Positions 32,821 through 46,400 of a stretch of 64,000 nucleotides of DNA are shown piece by piece. This stretch comes from Nemopilema nomurai (lineage: Eukaryota; Cnidaria; Scyphozoa; Rhizostomeae; Rhizostomatidae). Each line of letters starts with the position of its first letter. Position 1 is the stretch's first letter. The notes below the pieces were generated by a model. It was given only the letters and a program-made list of their open reading frames with translations, was not told the origin of the DNA and searched no databases. The translations under genes and the position numbers were made by a program. The DNA lies in the NCBI GenBank assembly GCA_003864495.1, contig ML133400.1, positions 550,575-614,574 on the forward strand. Direction: 5' to 3'.

Positions 32821-34117
32821 TCATAATAAGCAAAACAACAATATAAAAAAATCAAAGCGCGCTAGTGAGCAAACCACTCACTGCTTTTTTCCTGATGAAA
32901 ATTTTTCCAAAATTATCCATTTCCGTCCCTTGGAGTCCATCCTCATCATCCGCCAACTGAACTAAAGACGGAAAAACAGGATGATTAAGTTCAATAAGTG
33001 AGATGTTATAAAGGTGAAATATTTTCTGTATACTTATTTCCGATATACTTGTTAATGTACATCTTTAGACCTGTCGAGTTGCCTATTTACTGTGTACAGA
33101 TACGACGGGCAATTGTCGGTATATATCACTGAACAGTGAACCATAATTACAAACAGGACAAGAACTTAGGCATCCTGAAACTGTGCTAATCATCGCCCTT
33201 TATTCTTCGGAACAATGAATAGTGTGATATTACTGGCCCTGTCAAATTATTTGTAAATAAAGAAGCCTTTCTTCCAGTTTTGCAATTGCCATTAGGTGAG
33301 TACTAGGGGCTTTCTCGAGTGTTTTTCGAAAGCAGGCTTTTAAATTTCGTTCTAGTTCGTTTATCTACTTGTCTTTCTTTTGTCCCTTGCCCTTGATCGC
33401 CCAAATCAATTTTTTTATTGTAACATTTTGTTGGTAACACTCACGTTCTTTGGGGAGAACTGTTGCCTACATTTGTGTTGGTAGTTACAGCCTTACTTTT
33501 TCCCTTTCTCAGCGTAGGATAACGTTTATAGCTATGATTACCTTGACAAGCAGAGGTGAAGGATAATTCTCAGGTATTAACTTCAATCAGTTTTATGGAC
33601 ATTCTCTGAGATGTTTCCTCTCTTTGCTAAATAACATGATCTCCCCTGTCGAGTTCCCATCTTTCCACCTAATTAAATTCCCAAAATATTTCAATATGGC
33701 AATAGTGGATGCAGTTTGTATAGTCGACATTTTACCCAGTAATAAGCACTTATGAAAAACTTAATGAAAGTTGCGTATGTGCACTTTATGAGAGATGGCA
33801 AACAATAATCTTTATACCTGAATCAAAGTTACAAACTTGCAAGATCATTTCTTAACAAAGAACCAAACTTAACTTAGGCATAATGTTAAACTGTCATATT
33901 TCATGTTAGTAGCCTCGTATTGAATAGGGGTTGGCTTGGAAGAGTGCCTAAATGCATAAACATGTGTTTCATTATGGTGTCATCTTTTCGTGGTAGCAGA
34001 GGGTAGTTGTGCAAAATGAAAGTCAGCAAAGCGTTTATAGATGGAAGAAAGTGTATGTTTTTAAATCGGCGGATCGGCGGATTATCAGAGTTGGATTCAG
34101 CGTGAGAGAATTTCAAA

Positions 34118-35166
34118 ATGGCGGCAGCTTTTAAAACACCGCCGGTGTTCGAATTGATAATAAACTTACAGTAGATGGATTGAAGAGATAAATGCCTGGA
34201 AGGAGGTAACAGATCTTACAGAGAATAAACAAGGCTTGGCAGTTGCATTATCTTTGCCTGAGAATGATGGAAGTGGGATAAGAGATAAAGTGTTTAGTGT
34301 TGTGACGATTGATGATTTGAAAGTCGCAGATGGCAATACCAAACTAATCACTTACATGGATCAAATATTTAAGAAGGATGAATTATCTGATGCATATGAA
34401 ACATTCTTTGACTTTGACCGATTCGGCCGAAATTCTGACATGTTGATGGATGTTTATGTAATGGATTTTGAAAAGCTTTAGAATAGAAGAAAAAATTCAA
34501 ATGGAGATTCCTGAAGCAGTTCGTGCATTCAGGATTCTAGAGGGAGCAGGATTAGACCAGAAAGCCAGTCAGTTGGTTCTTACAGGAGTGGATTATAAAC
34601 AGACAGCCGATTTATTAAAACAGATGGGCAGTGCTTTAAGGTTTTTTGGAAAACAATCTCTGGCCAAGGAGACCATATCTCATAGTGCTAGTAAGGTTGA
34701 GCCGGCATATGTTACTGAAAGTTATCAAGAAACAGATCAAAACCAGGAAGACTTATTCACAAAAGGTTACTCACAAAGTAGCTTTAATTGGGCAAGGAAG
34801 CGGAGCTTTCATCCACAGAATATACATCAAAGTGCCTATAGTCGAAGTACTGGAATTCCAGGTAAAGGAAAGGGGAGGTCGGATGCTGGCTATGATTGAA
34901 TTAAGGACCAAGCGAGTTAACCCCATTGGACCAGATGGATATCCTCTACGATGTAGGAGTTGTCGGTTAATAAGACACTTAAGAAGGACTGTCCAAATTC
35001 ATATGAAACTAAAGCGAGAAAAGCAGCTTTTGAGGAGGCAGTTTTGTTTACTGGAAATCAAGAAGTGCAAGTTTTAGTGGCAGAGTGCATGTATTCGGCA
35101 GTTCTTGATAGTGCATGTAGTTCTACTGTTGCGGGTGAAGAATGGCTATTTGGACTCACTGAGTGA
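34118..35166 (+). pseudogene. Copia gag and protease region, frameshifted (unit 2)
   Basis: Begins with ATG at 34118. The open stretch 34468-34899 is longer than in unit 1, so this copy preserves more of gag. A one-base loss in the linker of the CCHC knuckle (near 34981) and another shift near 34897 break it. The protease start VLDSACSSTVAG is at about 35101-35136. The knuckle, protease and finger order is as in unit 1. Confidence 0.8.
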
Positions 35167-35508
35167 TGATAAAGTGTCACAGGTTGCCCAGCAGAACAGC
35201 AATAGAACTTTCAGATTTGGAGGTGGGTGTTAGTTACAGTCCAAAGGACAATTCCATGTTCTTTAGCAGTTGTCAATTTAAAATTGTGACAGATGTTGTT
35301 GAGAGTGACATTTCATTACTCTTGAGTGAGGATTCAATAAAAGCTGCTTAAGTAGAACTAGATCTGGAAAATGACAGTGCAACAATTTTTGGACATGAAG
35401 TTGATCTACAGTGCATAAGCTCAGACATTACTGTGTTCCTCTACATCAGCATGAGTTACCAGTTGAATCCTTCTTCAAGTCCAATCAAACCACACTTATG
35501 AAAGAAAA

Positions 35509-35697
35509 GTGCAATTGGCTCTTGTGGAAAAGCTTCATAAGCAGTTTGCTCACCGCATATCACAAAGACTGAAATCTTTAATGAAAGATGCAGGCATTAA
35601 TGAAGCAGGCACTTTGGATCTAGTTGATGATGTATCAGATCAATGCGAAATTTGTCAGCGTTACAAGAAGAAACGCAAGACTTCGGAATGTGCATAA
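35509..35697 (+). pseudogene. Copia integrase zinc finger (unit 2)
   Basis: Here the HHCC finger is intact in one frame (LHKQFAHRISQRLKSL through CEICQRYKKK): His pair at the start and CxxC at the end. The downstream catalytic core is missing, as in unit 1. Confidence 0.75.
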
Positions 35698-37653
35698 AGA
35701 GAATCCTCATCTTCAAACAGTAACAACAACTTAGACAGGTTTTTGTGCAGTTACATAAGTTATTGCTATGGTAACTCACCTTTCTAATATCCCGGATCGA
35801 GCAAATGAAGTATGGCACGTCGCGGCTGACTTTCTATGTACATGCAATCTACAAAGGAAAACATAACATCAAGACCTACAATATTTACAGGTTTTATAAA
35901 CATGAATAGAACCCGGACCCAGCACCTCTTTAATCTCCCGTAATCTACATAGCAGCTTCGCAAACCACTTTCGGAAGGTGACACGGGGAATGCGGACGCG
36001 CTCAGGAGGAGCGTATATACGAAAGATATCTCAGGCCAACATGTTACTTCAATAACGTTTAACAATACCAAATTTACTTATCTTGAACTTTTTAACAACT
36101 AAGAGGACGCTCATCCAATTTCGTTGGACTCAGATACGATATTGCGATCTAGCCGAATTAGTTTTCCTCATCCATCCATTGATGTATGGCATGAAAGCAC
36201 AGTAATAAGCAGAAGTGGAAAAGCATCTGAAAGGAACTGGGCATACTTGAACAAACTGGTAAACAATTAGCTGATAGTCTTACAAAGCGCGGGTCATCAG
36301 TAAAAATTTTGTGGACGTTATCGAAAATGGACACTTCAGCGAATTTTTTTGATTAGTCATTTTTTAGACTTATTTTTAAGTCCTAAACCTTTGGTTCACT
36401 ATAATAGTTGCAATAATTGCTTACTGTTCTGTTCACTCACAACCTATACTCATGTTTGGTTTAAAGGAGGAGGAGTCTGTTAACTTATCACATTTCATGT
36501 TTGTAGTCTCAGATTGAATAGGGTTTGGCTCGTATTGTTTCATTATGGCGTCATCTTTCACACAGCATATACATTTAAAGAGCAGCTGATACGCTGTTCA
36601 ATTTAATGAACAACCTTTGATGCCAATTTGTGTCTATGTGTACTGGTCTTCCATTTCGGTCTTTCCTACAAACAACTATTCGGTTACAAGCAAATCATGC
36701 ATTGTAATACTTGTTATTCTTTCATATATATTTTGTCTACTCCCGCTTTCCAGCTGGAGGGAAAATAAAATATTTATCGATTGACAGTCCAAATTTTCTT
36801 GGTATTTCATTACAAACTGCCTCATTATTCAATCATTAAATGATTCTTTTCTTTGTTGTCATTTCTAGTCTTTTCTGAAAGGGAAGTTGGTTATGTTGAA
36901 AATTCTGCTAGATATGCTAGCCTTGCTAACCTGGGCATAAGATTGATTCGTCTCACTATTTCATTGGCTAAATAATGTAAATTTTTCAACACCCTGTCCC
37001 TCACATTGCAAATATCTAATGACGTGAAAGAGGCACCAAACATTTCAACTTTGTGTGACTGTATTTTTTGTTATTCACCAACTAGTATGTGTTTTGTTGG
37101 TTGGTACATTTTGGCCTTACTGTAACTGGATGCCCCTGTAACAGAAACTTCACTCTTCAATCATATTCTTTTACGTATGATTATTCAAATTAGGTGCCAG
37201 TTACACATACAATCATTTGAACCCTGTAAGGCCCCTTGCTTATGTCCACTTAACTAAGTATATCTAAATAAAATTGTAAACTATCCAAGATTCAAACACT
37301 TTTGATGTCAGATACTAGAGGAAAAACATTGATGAAATATCTAATTCAATGGTATTTGTCAAATTTGATTTAAACTCTTGATTTAACTTGATTCAAATTT
37401 GATTTGAACAATTAAGCTACAACTAATCAATTTAAGACCAATTAAGCTATTACTGATTATCACAGTTTCCACACATACAAAGTTTTAATGCAGATGTCCA
37501 TCTTAATTGATATTTGCATGTTTTTGAATAAAATACATTTAAACTGCAAAATGGGACAGTAAAACCAATTTGTACAGGATAATGTCTACATTAAGTGACC
37601 TTTCAATGCTTAATAGATCAAACAAATTTTAAAGCTTGTTCCATTAAACTGAC

Positions 37654-37838
37654 CTGCTACTGATTTTAGGTAAGTATTCGTCAAGGACCCTACTACCAAG
37701 CTCAGTAAATTCAGGATTCAACAGATAAATTACTTCAAAAAGTGCCACTGCATGATCTTTGGTGTCTGTAACATGGCAAAGATATGCTGTGTCATTTTGA
37801 CAGTCTATTAACTGACAAACAATTTTTAGTGTTTCCAA
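37654..37838 (-). CDS. Conserved minus-strand exon of unknown gene (unit 2)
   Basis: Unit 2 copy of the exon at 16932-17119 with the same donor (AGCAG/GTCAGTTT). It has a one-codon shorter Gln-Leu junction and TDTKDHAVALFE instead of TDTKRYAVALFE. Frame intact. Confidence 0.5.
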
Positions 37839-38589
37839 AATGAAAGATGAAACCTAGCACCACCTTAAAAAAGAAGGGTATGCTGAATAAAATTCACAGT
37901 TGAATCTAGATCAGTGGACATTGAGTTGATGCTTAGACCACAAAATGGAAGAAAAAGACCACTAATCTTCAATGAGCAATCATGCAAGAGACCTCTAACA
38001 GTTTACTTCTTGAAGGAACTACAGGAGAGCTTTTTCACTCAAGAAAGAAATCTTATGTCATCTTGCATCAAAAGTTTGAATTATCATAACTGCATTGTAA
38101 AGAAAGAATTCTACAAAGAAACCTATGAGAACAACAAACAACAAGGGATTTTTTGCAGATGTGAGCACAGTTTTAATTATTAGTTGCTTTCAAAAAAGGA
38201 GAGCACCCCTTTGCCCTGATCCTTTTGTCCAAAATCAGTATTCTCCGCAAAAAATGTACAAAAACATAACAGTATTTGAAAATCAAACTTGTCTATACCT
38301 CCATAACCTTAGTGTATCTCCACTAAATTAGAAAGACGCAAACACCGATAACTTTCATTTAAAATTTGCATGGACCACATTTCATATAGGCAATATGGAC
38401 AGTGGAAGTAGTTTTTGATTTAAACATGATGTCTTTTAACTGAACAACTATAATTTACTTGTCATAGACAGGGAATGATTTTAACCTGTTCAATTGCCAA
38501 CGCCTTCCTTTCAAAGATGTCCAATTGCATTGAATGCAAGTAATTATCTTTTTGACACTTTTTACATTCGGGCAGCATTACTAAACATA

Positions 38590-38800
38590 TCCAAGGTCAA
38601 CGTGATTTCTCGCGAATAAGCAACTGGTGAGGCTACTCCATTCCCTTCTCAACAAAATGGCGGGAAGTATTTGAAAAAGACTGGATCGAGCATCCTATTG
38701 CTTTCTCGCTTTTGACAAACTGCGGCCAGCCAATAAAATGGCGGGACCACTTTGTTATTGTATTTTGGCGGGAAAATTCAAGCATTTCGTAGCGGGAACA
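38590..38800. promoter_or_regulatory. Promoter-like island with E2F, CCAAT and TCTCGCGA sites (unit 2)
   Basis: Same set of sites as in unit 1: TCTCGCGA (38608-38615), two ATGGCGGGA, CCAAT (about 38730) and TTTTGGCGGGAAAA (38763-38776). All core motifs are unchanged while the surroundings have substitutions and small indels. Confidence 0.6.
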
Positions 38801-40121
38801 CAACACGAACGTATCACTGTCTGTACTTGAGGAATGGCTGGCAGGCATGTGAAACTTAGATTAGATCACAAATCAAGATATTTTGAATTTGCAATTTGTT
38901 CAAATACTCATCTACAAACGTCATGCCAACTCATATTAGTTGGAAATTAGTTGCCAATTTCATGAAAGAAGCTCATAAAAGAAAAGTGAAGTCACACAGA
39001 AAACGTGAAGCCACATGAAGAAAAGTGATGTGTTATGAGCCGCAAAAATATCAATTTTTCCCAGACAACGTCATTTGGACGTTTTAGTTTAGAATTCTAT
39101 CAGAATGTTAGAAAAATCAAGAATGTTACCTAATAATTCCCAAAAAATCCTAGAAAGGTTTTTCACCTTTACCTTCAAAATATTTCGATACAGAATTCAA
39201 TAGTAAAATGAATAATATTCAAAAGTGCTACTTACTAAAACCAATTGCTGAAATATTTTAATATTTGCAGAGCGAAGTGAGTGTTTAGGCCACATAAGAG
39301 TTGGCTTCCCGCCGTAACAGCTGTACTAACCCTATATTCAAATCTGATTTCACTGCTAATAACGGTACTGAGAGCAAAATTAACTGTAAAAAGTGGCAAA
39401 CACACTTACTCGAAACCATGTTATTCTTCGAATTCCATTTTGCTCTGCATCCTAGAGAATTATCATCCAAATGATGCAGAGATGCAGGCGTGGACGAAGA
39501 CATCCTCCAACGGACACACTGAAATGGCCTCTCTTTGAATCTGAGGTATGAAAAAGGCGCGAAACTGAACCGAAGAGTGCACGTGTTACTTTTGCATTAC
39601 ATGGGATTGCTTATCAAAATCACCAGAATTGCATTAGAATCATCTGGAAACAGAATTAACGGCCATAGTACAATTTGACAACAGGGACCGCGATGTAACA
39701 TGCAATAAGCAACCAGTGGCGATTCTAGCCTAGGAAACTGGGTAAGAGGCGTTTCACAACGATGAAAGGTAGAGCGAGCGGCAAATAAAACGAACTCTTA
39801 CGTAATCACGTTCTATGAATAAAATCAACTAAAAACTCCCGATTAAATCTATACTTACAATATTTATAGCTAAATGTCATGTGACTATTCATCAACAACG
39901 CACACGTGACATTGACAGGAGAGTGAGCCTGTCACAACTGCAGGGGAAGGGGGTCGATAACTGAAATCCCTTGAATAGTATTTTACGGACACAATATATT
40001 TATTAAATAACGCCTTACTTTAAGGCGGGTGCCAAAATGTTTTTCAAAATTTATTATTAGTGTACGTTAGAATAATAAATTCTGACTTTAACTCCACATA
40101 AACAGGTCCTGTATTCACGTT

Positions 40122-40367
40122 CTACGAACATTGTGTCAAATCAATTGCATAAAAACAGTACTTTACATAACTTGAGGTATCAAGTTTCGGAGACGGAGCT
40201 ACGAGGTTGAACATGGGAGGGCTAAGATTCAAGTTTAATGACATCAGAGGATCCACCATTGTTGGGTCCAACGCCAAAATTATCTTTCTGATATAGCCTT
40301 CTAGAGTGGCTAAAGATGCATCTCCAGAACTAAAACTTACAGTTCGTCGATTATCGTTGACTATCAA
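40122..40367 (-). CDS. Candidate exon found only in unit 2
   Basis: The minus frame reads NDNRRTVSFSSGDASLATLE and goes on without Lys/Asn-rich low-complexity sequence, with a plausible acceptor TTCTGCAAATTGATAG just upstream. No clear donor. It lies in the unit-2-specific segment, on the same strand as the other exon candidates. Family not recognised. Confidence 0.3.
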   Translation of the reverse strand: MIVNDNRRTVSFSSGDASLATLEGYIRKIILALDPTMVDPLMSLNLNLSPPMFNLVAPSPKLDTSSYVKYCFYAIDLTQCS

Positions 40368-40510
40368 TTTGCAGAAAGAATTCGGAGGGGAGTCAAGCTA
40401 ACTTTTGGTGATGGACGTTGGGAAAAGGAAAAAAGTTGCCCGTTGGCTCAAATTAATCATCTCAATCATGTTGAATTGACTGTGAGAATTTTACTTCCTG
40501 AACATAAATG

Positions 40511-40606
40511 CAGGGGCGTGAATTTTGCCCTATTCCCATGGAAATCCATTGTCTTTATGCCCCATTTCTACCACGAAACCCTGAAAATATCCTAGTTGCG
40601 CCCCTG
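40511..40606. mobile_element. MITE-like 96-bp element
   Basis: Perfect 8-bp terminal inverted repeats CAGGGGCG and CGCCCCTG bound 96 bp with no coding capacity. AAATG flanks it on both sides (40506-40510 and 40607-40611). The CAGGG ends recall hAT-derived elements, although those make 8-bp duplications, so the superfamily is open. Confidence 0.6.
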
Positions 40607-40839
40607 AAATGTGCATATTTTTTATCTTGATATTTTTCAAGAGGCCATGCCTGATGATTAGACATCAAATTTACATTTCAATGGGAGTTATCTACTGAAT
40701 TGATGCAAAAAAAGACAAACAATAGAAATCTAACTCAATAAGTTAGGAAATAGATGTAATATAGTCAAGCAGAATGGAATGAACATTTTGTTCTCCATTC
40801 ATTAGAAAACGGTAAAAAATGCGAAATCATGGAACATTT

Positions 40840-41090
40840 TTACAAATCTGTTTGAGAATAACATTGACCTAACTTATCTGAATAAATATTTGGAGGAAGT
40901 GAAAAGTATTTCAGAGTCAAATAAGAGTAACGTGTCTAACTTGGTATCAATAAATGTAACATCTGCCGTTGGAGGTTTTGGTGAAGAGTGCAGCAGAAAA
41001 CGAATCTCTCTGTTGCTTAGATTGAAAGCAAAATTACTCCGATCGTTCACGTTGGACATGTTCGCAAATGCGCATATCATTCATAACTAG
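40840..41090 (+). pseudogene. Remnant of an unknown basic protein ORF (unit 2)
   Basis: Complementary to the unit 1 remnant: this copy keeps an N-terminal stretch with YLEEVKSISESNKSNVSNLV before the shared RKRISLLLRLKAK and then jumps directly to the shared LRSFTLDMFANAH sequence. The junction implies an internal deletion of about 330 bp relative to unit 1. Confidence 0.4.
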
Positions 41091-42001
41091 TAATGGGGCT
41101 ATTATTAATAAAATCAAGTGCATTTTCTTAGGACCATCTTCGGTGAAAAGAAGCAAGACAGTCGGAACGGATTGTCATGCTGCTGTACGTTGTAAAGATA
41201 TCATCAATGCCACAATTCTGAAGAAGATAATACGGTAGGGAATATAAACGGGATTCCCACAACAAAATTTGTAAAGTTGCTGTTGCTACAGGAATAAGTA
41301 CACATAACATGAACAAGATGCGTTACAGTGCTCGTGCGGTGTCACGGAATCATCATCAAGTCTGCAAAATCTACATGGATAATGATGCCCCTCAATTATT
41401 TGATCACGAATAATGTTTTCCAATGATTTTATGCATAAAGGGAATTCTATCAAAGAACATCGTTTGCTCAGGGACAAAAAGCATATTGAAAAGCTAAAAA
41501 TGCATAGAACTGCCTCAGACGTTGGCCTCGCAGGAAGAAACTTGTAAAATATTTTTTATTGAAGTCACTGTCAACAGAGCTGTCTGTCGAGCCAACGACA
41601 CTGTACTGGCATCTGAAGAAATTGGTGCTTTATTGAATGAGAAGTTAGAGAGCATGGGAGATTATTAGATAAAAGTAGAACTGGCAGCGGTAAGGTGGCT
41701 TTTGATACACAATTTTCATATGATTTGCCCTCTGGAAACCACTAGCATGGTTCCTTTTAGGGTAAGTGAGACAATCTAAAACTCAAACGAGTTGAAGTCT
41801 GAAATTATTCATTGTCATTTCAGATGTTAACATTGCCGAGCTGAGTGATATATAAGTGTAGTGGTGTAAAGTACAGTATATAGTTACAAAAATACATGGT
41901 CCATGGTACAAATGAGTTTGCCTCCTTCTTTCCCAGGATAACCTTAGCTAACTTAAAAAGAGAACTCAATAAAGTGAACTTTATAAAGTCAATTTCTATT
42001 A

Positions 42002-42521
42002 GTGCCTATTAAATTGCATACTTTTGTGGCCTATATACCACTAGGTATGCTCTTAGATGCCTTACCTTTTAGCACGCAGGGAATATGGTCAGAGGAAAGA
42101 GAAATTGAGACTGAATCAATATTTAGTGAGGAAGCAATGGATGTCAAAACTGATATGAGTATGCTCATTCTGGCCGATGGATTTAGCTTTCATATCAATA
42201 TCATACTCTATATTCTTCCAGCTTTGGTTTCTTTACCGGGCGATCAAGGTCTTGATCATAGTTTTTGCATTACCACGAAAAAGCATGGCTGTAGAGAGTG
42301 GGTCTAAAGTATTGAAAAATGTTGAGGCACTGCTTTTACAACATCCTGCTGTTCAAGGGAATGCACTCAAAAGATCAAAAACCCATTCGGCTACTCAACA
42401 AAGAGTCTGCTTTAACGCAACTCTGGTCCACCTTTTAGAACAAAGACAAACGAATAACTTTGGTAGATCTGGATTCATTTTGACGATTCATTTTGACTCT
42501 TTCAGACAACGTATAAAATAA
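42002..42521 (+). pseudogene. Overlapping unknown ORFs, unit 2 copy
   Basis: Same pair of frames as at 20787-21306. Differences to unit 1 are mostly amino-acid replacing, so it looks like neutrally drifting sequence. Confidence 0.3.
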
Positions 42522-42682
42522 AGGAGAAACTGGGAAGAGATTACGTGAAATATCCATCAAAATTAGAAGCTTTTACTAAACCGGAAATTCTATGATGTAC
42601 CCTTTTCGCAACAATTTCATGGAGGAGATCCACAGCGAACACACCAAAGCCCGAAATCTCATGCAGCGGTACCGCCTTATTG

Positions 42683-42990
42683 AAGTTGATCAATCCAACC
42701 CACTTTTAAAATTGATCAATCCAACCAACATTGAAACGCAATCCGTCCAACACACTTTAAAAGTTGATCAACCAACCCACTTTTAAAGGTGATCCACCGA
42801 ACACACTTTAAAATTGGTCTATTCAACCCACTCTAAAAATTCATCAATCCACCCACTTTGTAAGTTTATCCATCCAACCCACTTTTAAGGTTTATCAATC
42901 CAATCCATTTTAAAAGTTGATCTAATCAACCCATTTTAAAAGTTGACCCAACCAACCCACTTCAAATGTTTATCAACTCAACCCAATTTT
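42683..42990 (+). repeat. 26-bp minisatellite, expanded (unit 2)
   Basis: About three units more than in unit 1, with the same consensus. The inverted partner array is missing in unit 2 because the segment equivalent to unit 1 24067-24634 is absent. Confidence 0.85.
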
Positions 42991-43440
42991 AAGAGTCTTT
43001 AAAGAATCTTTCGAGAGAGTTAGTCATTAGAATATTTTGGACAATTTGGAACATGATGCAAGGGACAGCTCTTGGGTGGTTTAGCTCTGATCTTACTAAC
43101 CGAAGTCAGTAGAAATCTGTAAATGGTTTCATTTCTAGTCATTTGAGTTTTATTTTTGGTGTTCTCCAAGGGTTTGTCCTTGGGCCTTATTTGCTTCTAA
43201 TTTTATTGATGATCTTCCCATATCGTCTTCCAAGATTTCGTCCTCCCTTTCTGTTGATGATACAAACATCTACTTCGAAGCTCATAGTTTAATTACTCTC
43301 AACAAAGTTGTGAACAAACACTCAAGAAAGCCCAAACTTTTCTAAATCAGAGTCTAGTGGAACTGACGGCTTCAAGGCTGTGAACTGGATAAATTTCTTG
43401 CCTCTAAATACCATATTTAAGGAAGGTTTATTAGAAATAT
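42985..43440 (+). pseudogene. LINE reverse transcriptase fragment (unit 2)
   Basis: Unit 2 copy of the fragment at 21745-22135, with the GVLQGFVLGP block easier to read. It was present before the duplication. Confidence 0.7.
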
Positions 43441-46400
43441 TTATCATAAATAGTTAACATCTAAAATAAACTGTTTTGTTTTGGTAATGAGGAAGGTTTC
43501 ATTCAAAATAATTGCAGCCAAAGAAATGTCATAACTTTTTCTGGTGCAAGTTTTTCATTCTGAAGTAAAAAATGTATTCTTTTAGTCAAAATGCCATGTC
43601 TTTAAATTGTAAGTGCAGTCCAAGAACAATACCTCACTTTATTTGTGAGGCTGTAGTGGTAAATTCCTTTTACGCAAACCTTTATGCCCAACTCGAAACG
43701 ATCTAAAAGGAGGAGATCAAGATCCATATGAGTAAATGTCATTATTTTGTTTCAGGTAGCAAAAAAATTTGTGGTCGATTCTTTGCCAGATATGTATGTG
43801 CAACCTGCAAAGTTTTGAAATATTAGAATCGACTTTATAAAAATTAATGCATCAAGTGTCTATTTCTTTAATACAATAATTTATTTTATCATAATAGTTG
43901 TTGGGAATGAATGTGCATAATTTTTGCAGTGCATTGTTGCAGAAGAAATTAAGTAGCAAGTATGAGGTTGAAATATATTTGAAATAGCAATAATGCTTCC
44001 CATATACAGTATATTGTACCAGATTTCTTTGGAACAATTCACGGAACATTTTGGCTTTGTAAAATGTGTAGGAAACTCGGCGAAATTTGATTAACTTGCA
44101 TTGCAAAATTTATTGGCAGTTATGCTACTTCGGAGGAGCAAAAGAAGTAGAGGTGAAAATGTTTACGATGTGAAAAAGGAGGCAAGGAGTTCTTTGAAAA
44201 CTTTGCAATTTTTAGCATAGTCTGTAAAATGGATGCAAGTGAATAGAAGATGTTCCTATGAAGTTGTGAATGGAGAACGAAGTTCAAGGCTCCTCCGGCG
44301 GTTGGCATGCTTCGCAGGAGCTGGCGGAATGAAGAAAAAGAAGACGAAGAAATATATAGCAAACGGATGGCAAGGCAAATGAAAAGAAGGGCAGGCAAAT
44401 GTGCCTCCTTCTGATCATGATTGCCGACATTTGCATCGGAGAAGAAAAGCATTCAGGATAATCATTCATAAATCTCCTTTTCTCTTCGACTTTGTCCAAA
44501 TTTGAATTATTCGAGAAAATTTTCATCAGAGCAAAACTGAATTTTCAAACTCGATGTACATTGTCTAGATAAAAAATCAAATCCTACAAATTGCAGTAAC
44601 CCAAATTAAACTATTTAAGCCAAAAACGTTAAATATTTTGCAAAAATGCTTAGCTTTGGGTCATTGATACTTTACATCTGATCACGAAAAGCACAATAAT
44701 AAATTACAATATATTATAATAAACAAAGTTCGTAAATGCTAGTATATTCTGAATGAAAAGCTCACTGCTCGTTCAATGAAATACATTTCTTCAAACTGTT
44801 TGACATCCTTTGACATAAAAGTCATCGTTTGAAGTCCCTTCTAGGAAATTCGCAAGGCGACTGTCCAGCGGTTGGAAAAACTTCGTTTTTGCTGCTGTCC
44901 TTTTGTTGAAGAAAAACTTCGTTTCAGGATGTATGCAGTTAGGACAGCGTTCCCATAAGTACAGATACTTGGACTCATACAACACACATTGCATGATTCT
45001 TGGCTCCTGCTAGAAGCAACCAGTTTCAGCAGAGATCCGAGCTTTAACACGAATACATCATTGGTTCTTGTCGAAAGTAAAAGCTTTTTGCAGAAATCCT
45101 GCTAAACCTCTTCCCATGATAGGCTGACACTTGTTAGCTTAACGCGAAGGTACATAGTCTGTGATGGATCATACTAACTAAGAATGGCATACTGAAAGCC
45201 AGACTTTACCAGCTCTTTCCGGCTTCAGGGCTCAAACCTATTTTTTATATTGTCGTTACAATTATTCCAATTACCACAACGAGTGGACCAAAGATCTAAT
45301 TTCCTTCAAAGGTGCTCAGGTGGAAATAAAATTGCTTTATTGAATAAATAGAGTAGCATGTATTATGAAACATGAATCCATTAATTGCTTCCTCCCACGT
45401 TTTGCAAATTGTTGACTTCAGTTTAAATCCGTGTATTTCTGCAGAATGTATATGTAATGCAAGTATATCACATACGCTAATAAGAGACCCTGGTTTGTAC
45501 GCCTGTATTCCTCTTATCCTGAATCACGACTGACTTACCTTCGTAGTTACATTCAGTTAACCTACACGGATTTCGTTACAATCAGGATGAGCTGAATTTT
45601 GTAACGCAGGGAATCAAATTGTGTCATTGCATTAAGAGTGGTACCATTCATTTGGTACTTTCAAGAAATCAGATTGTCATAAAATATATGGTTAACATTT
45701 GCTTGTTGTTTGATTAACCTTTTTGCTTCCCGTATTATTTTGCTTCTTTCCAAAAAGCTAAAGTTCTCACACGATGAGTCAATAATTATTAAGAAAAGCA
45801 AACCAAACTTTTGAAAAAGAGCATAAATTAAACTGAAGACCCAGCAGCTTGTCTCGGCAAGCAAGGTCTCTGAGGCGCGGTACAGAAAGGGTGTGGCTAA
45901 AGACAAATTTGGCCACCCTCTACTTCAAAACTTGAGTCAGAGGCCCTGTGTATGAAAAATTTCTTCAGTGCTTATTAGATAGATCTCAAAAACTGATATA
46001 TTCCACGACGGTAATTATTTCTGGTATTGCTAGTTAACACAATATATTGCTGGTTAAGTATTTTGTCGAATATTATTCTTGTCCTTCTTCAGCCAGCGTT
46101 ACGACCGACACTCTACTCTCCAATTTAGCCCGATTTGCCAAAGGCTCCATTGACCTGTCTCGTAGTTTAGTTAAAACATAAGGTGGGACTTTTGATCATC
46201 ACTTGAATACTAAGTAGGGTCTATTGCGCGCAGGACAAGAATCGTAGCGCACGGAGCGTAAAATTTGATGTTGTTGCCTGTTCTAGTTACCAAATGCCAT
46301 TAGAAAGAGGCAAATTACACCGGTAAAACTCCATCATTTCGAATTTATAGTAAGACATTTGCTGACTAAAGGTCGACCACCAGTTTAGCAAACCAAAAGA

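Larger units (their letters stand above)
33884..36564 (+). mobile_element. Ty1/copia-like retrotransposon with internal deletion (unit 2)
   Basis: Same insertion as at 9769 in unit 1, with GCATA on both sides (33878-33882 and 36565-36569). It keeps 5' LTR (33884-33989), primer site (33991-34002), gag, protease, HHCC finger, polypurine tract and 3' LTR (36478-36564). The sequence equivalent to unit 1 12152-15537 is missing: ACAAACTGG is joined directly to TAAACAATTAG at 36260, removing reverse transcriptase and the position of the hAT element. Confidence 0.9.
40011..40695. other. Unit-2-specific segment
   Basis: Lies between TTATTAAAT and CTACTGAATTGATGC, which in unit 1 are separated by only ATATATTT (about 19280). 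It contains the MITE-like element at 40511-40606 and a minus-strand frame. AT-rich microhomology in unit 1 suggests that unit 1 lost it, but insertion in unit 2 cannot be excluded. Confidence 0.6.
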
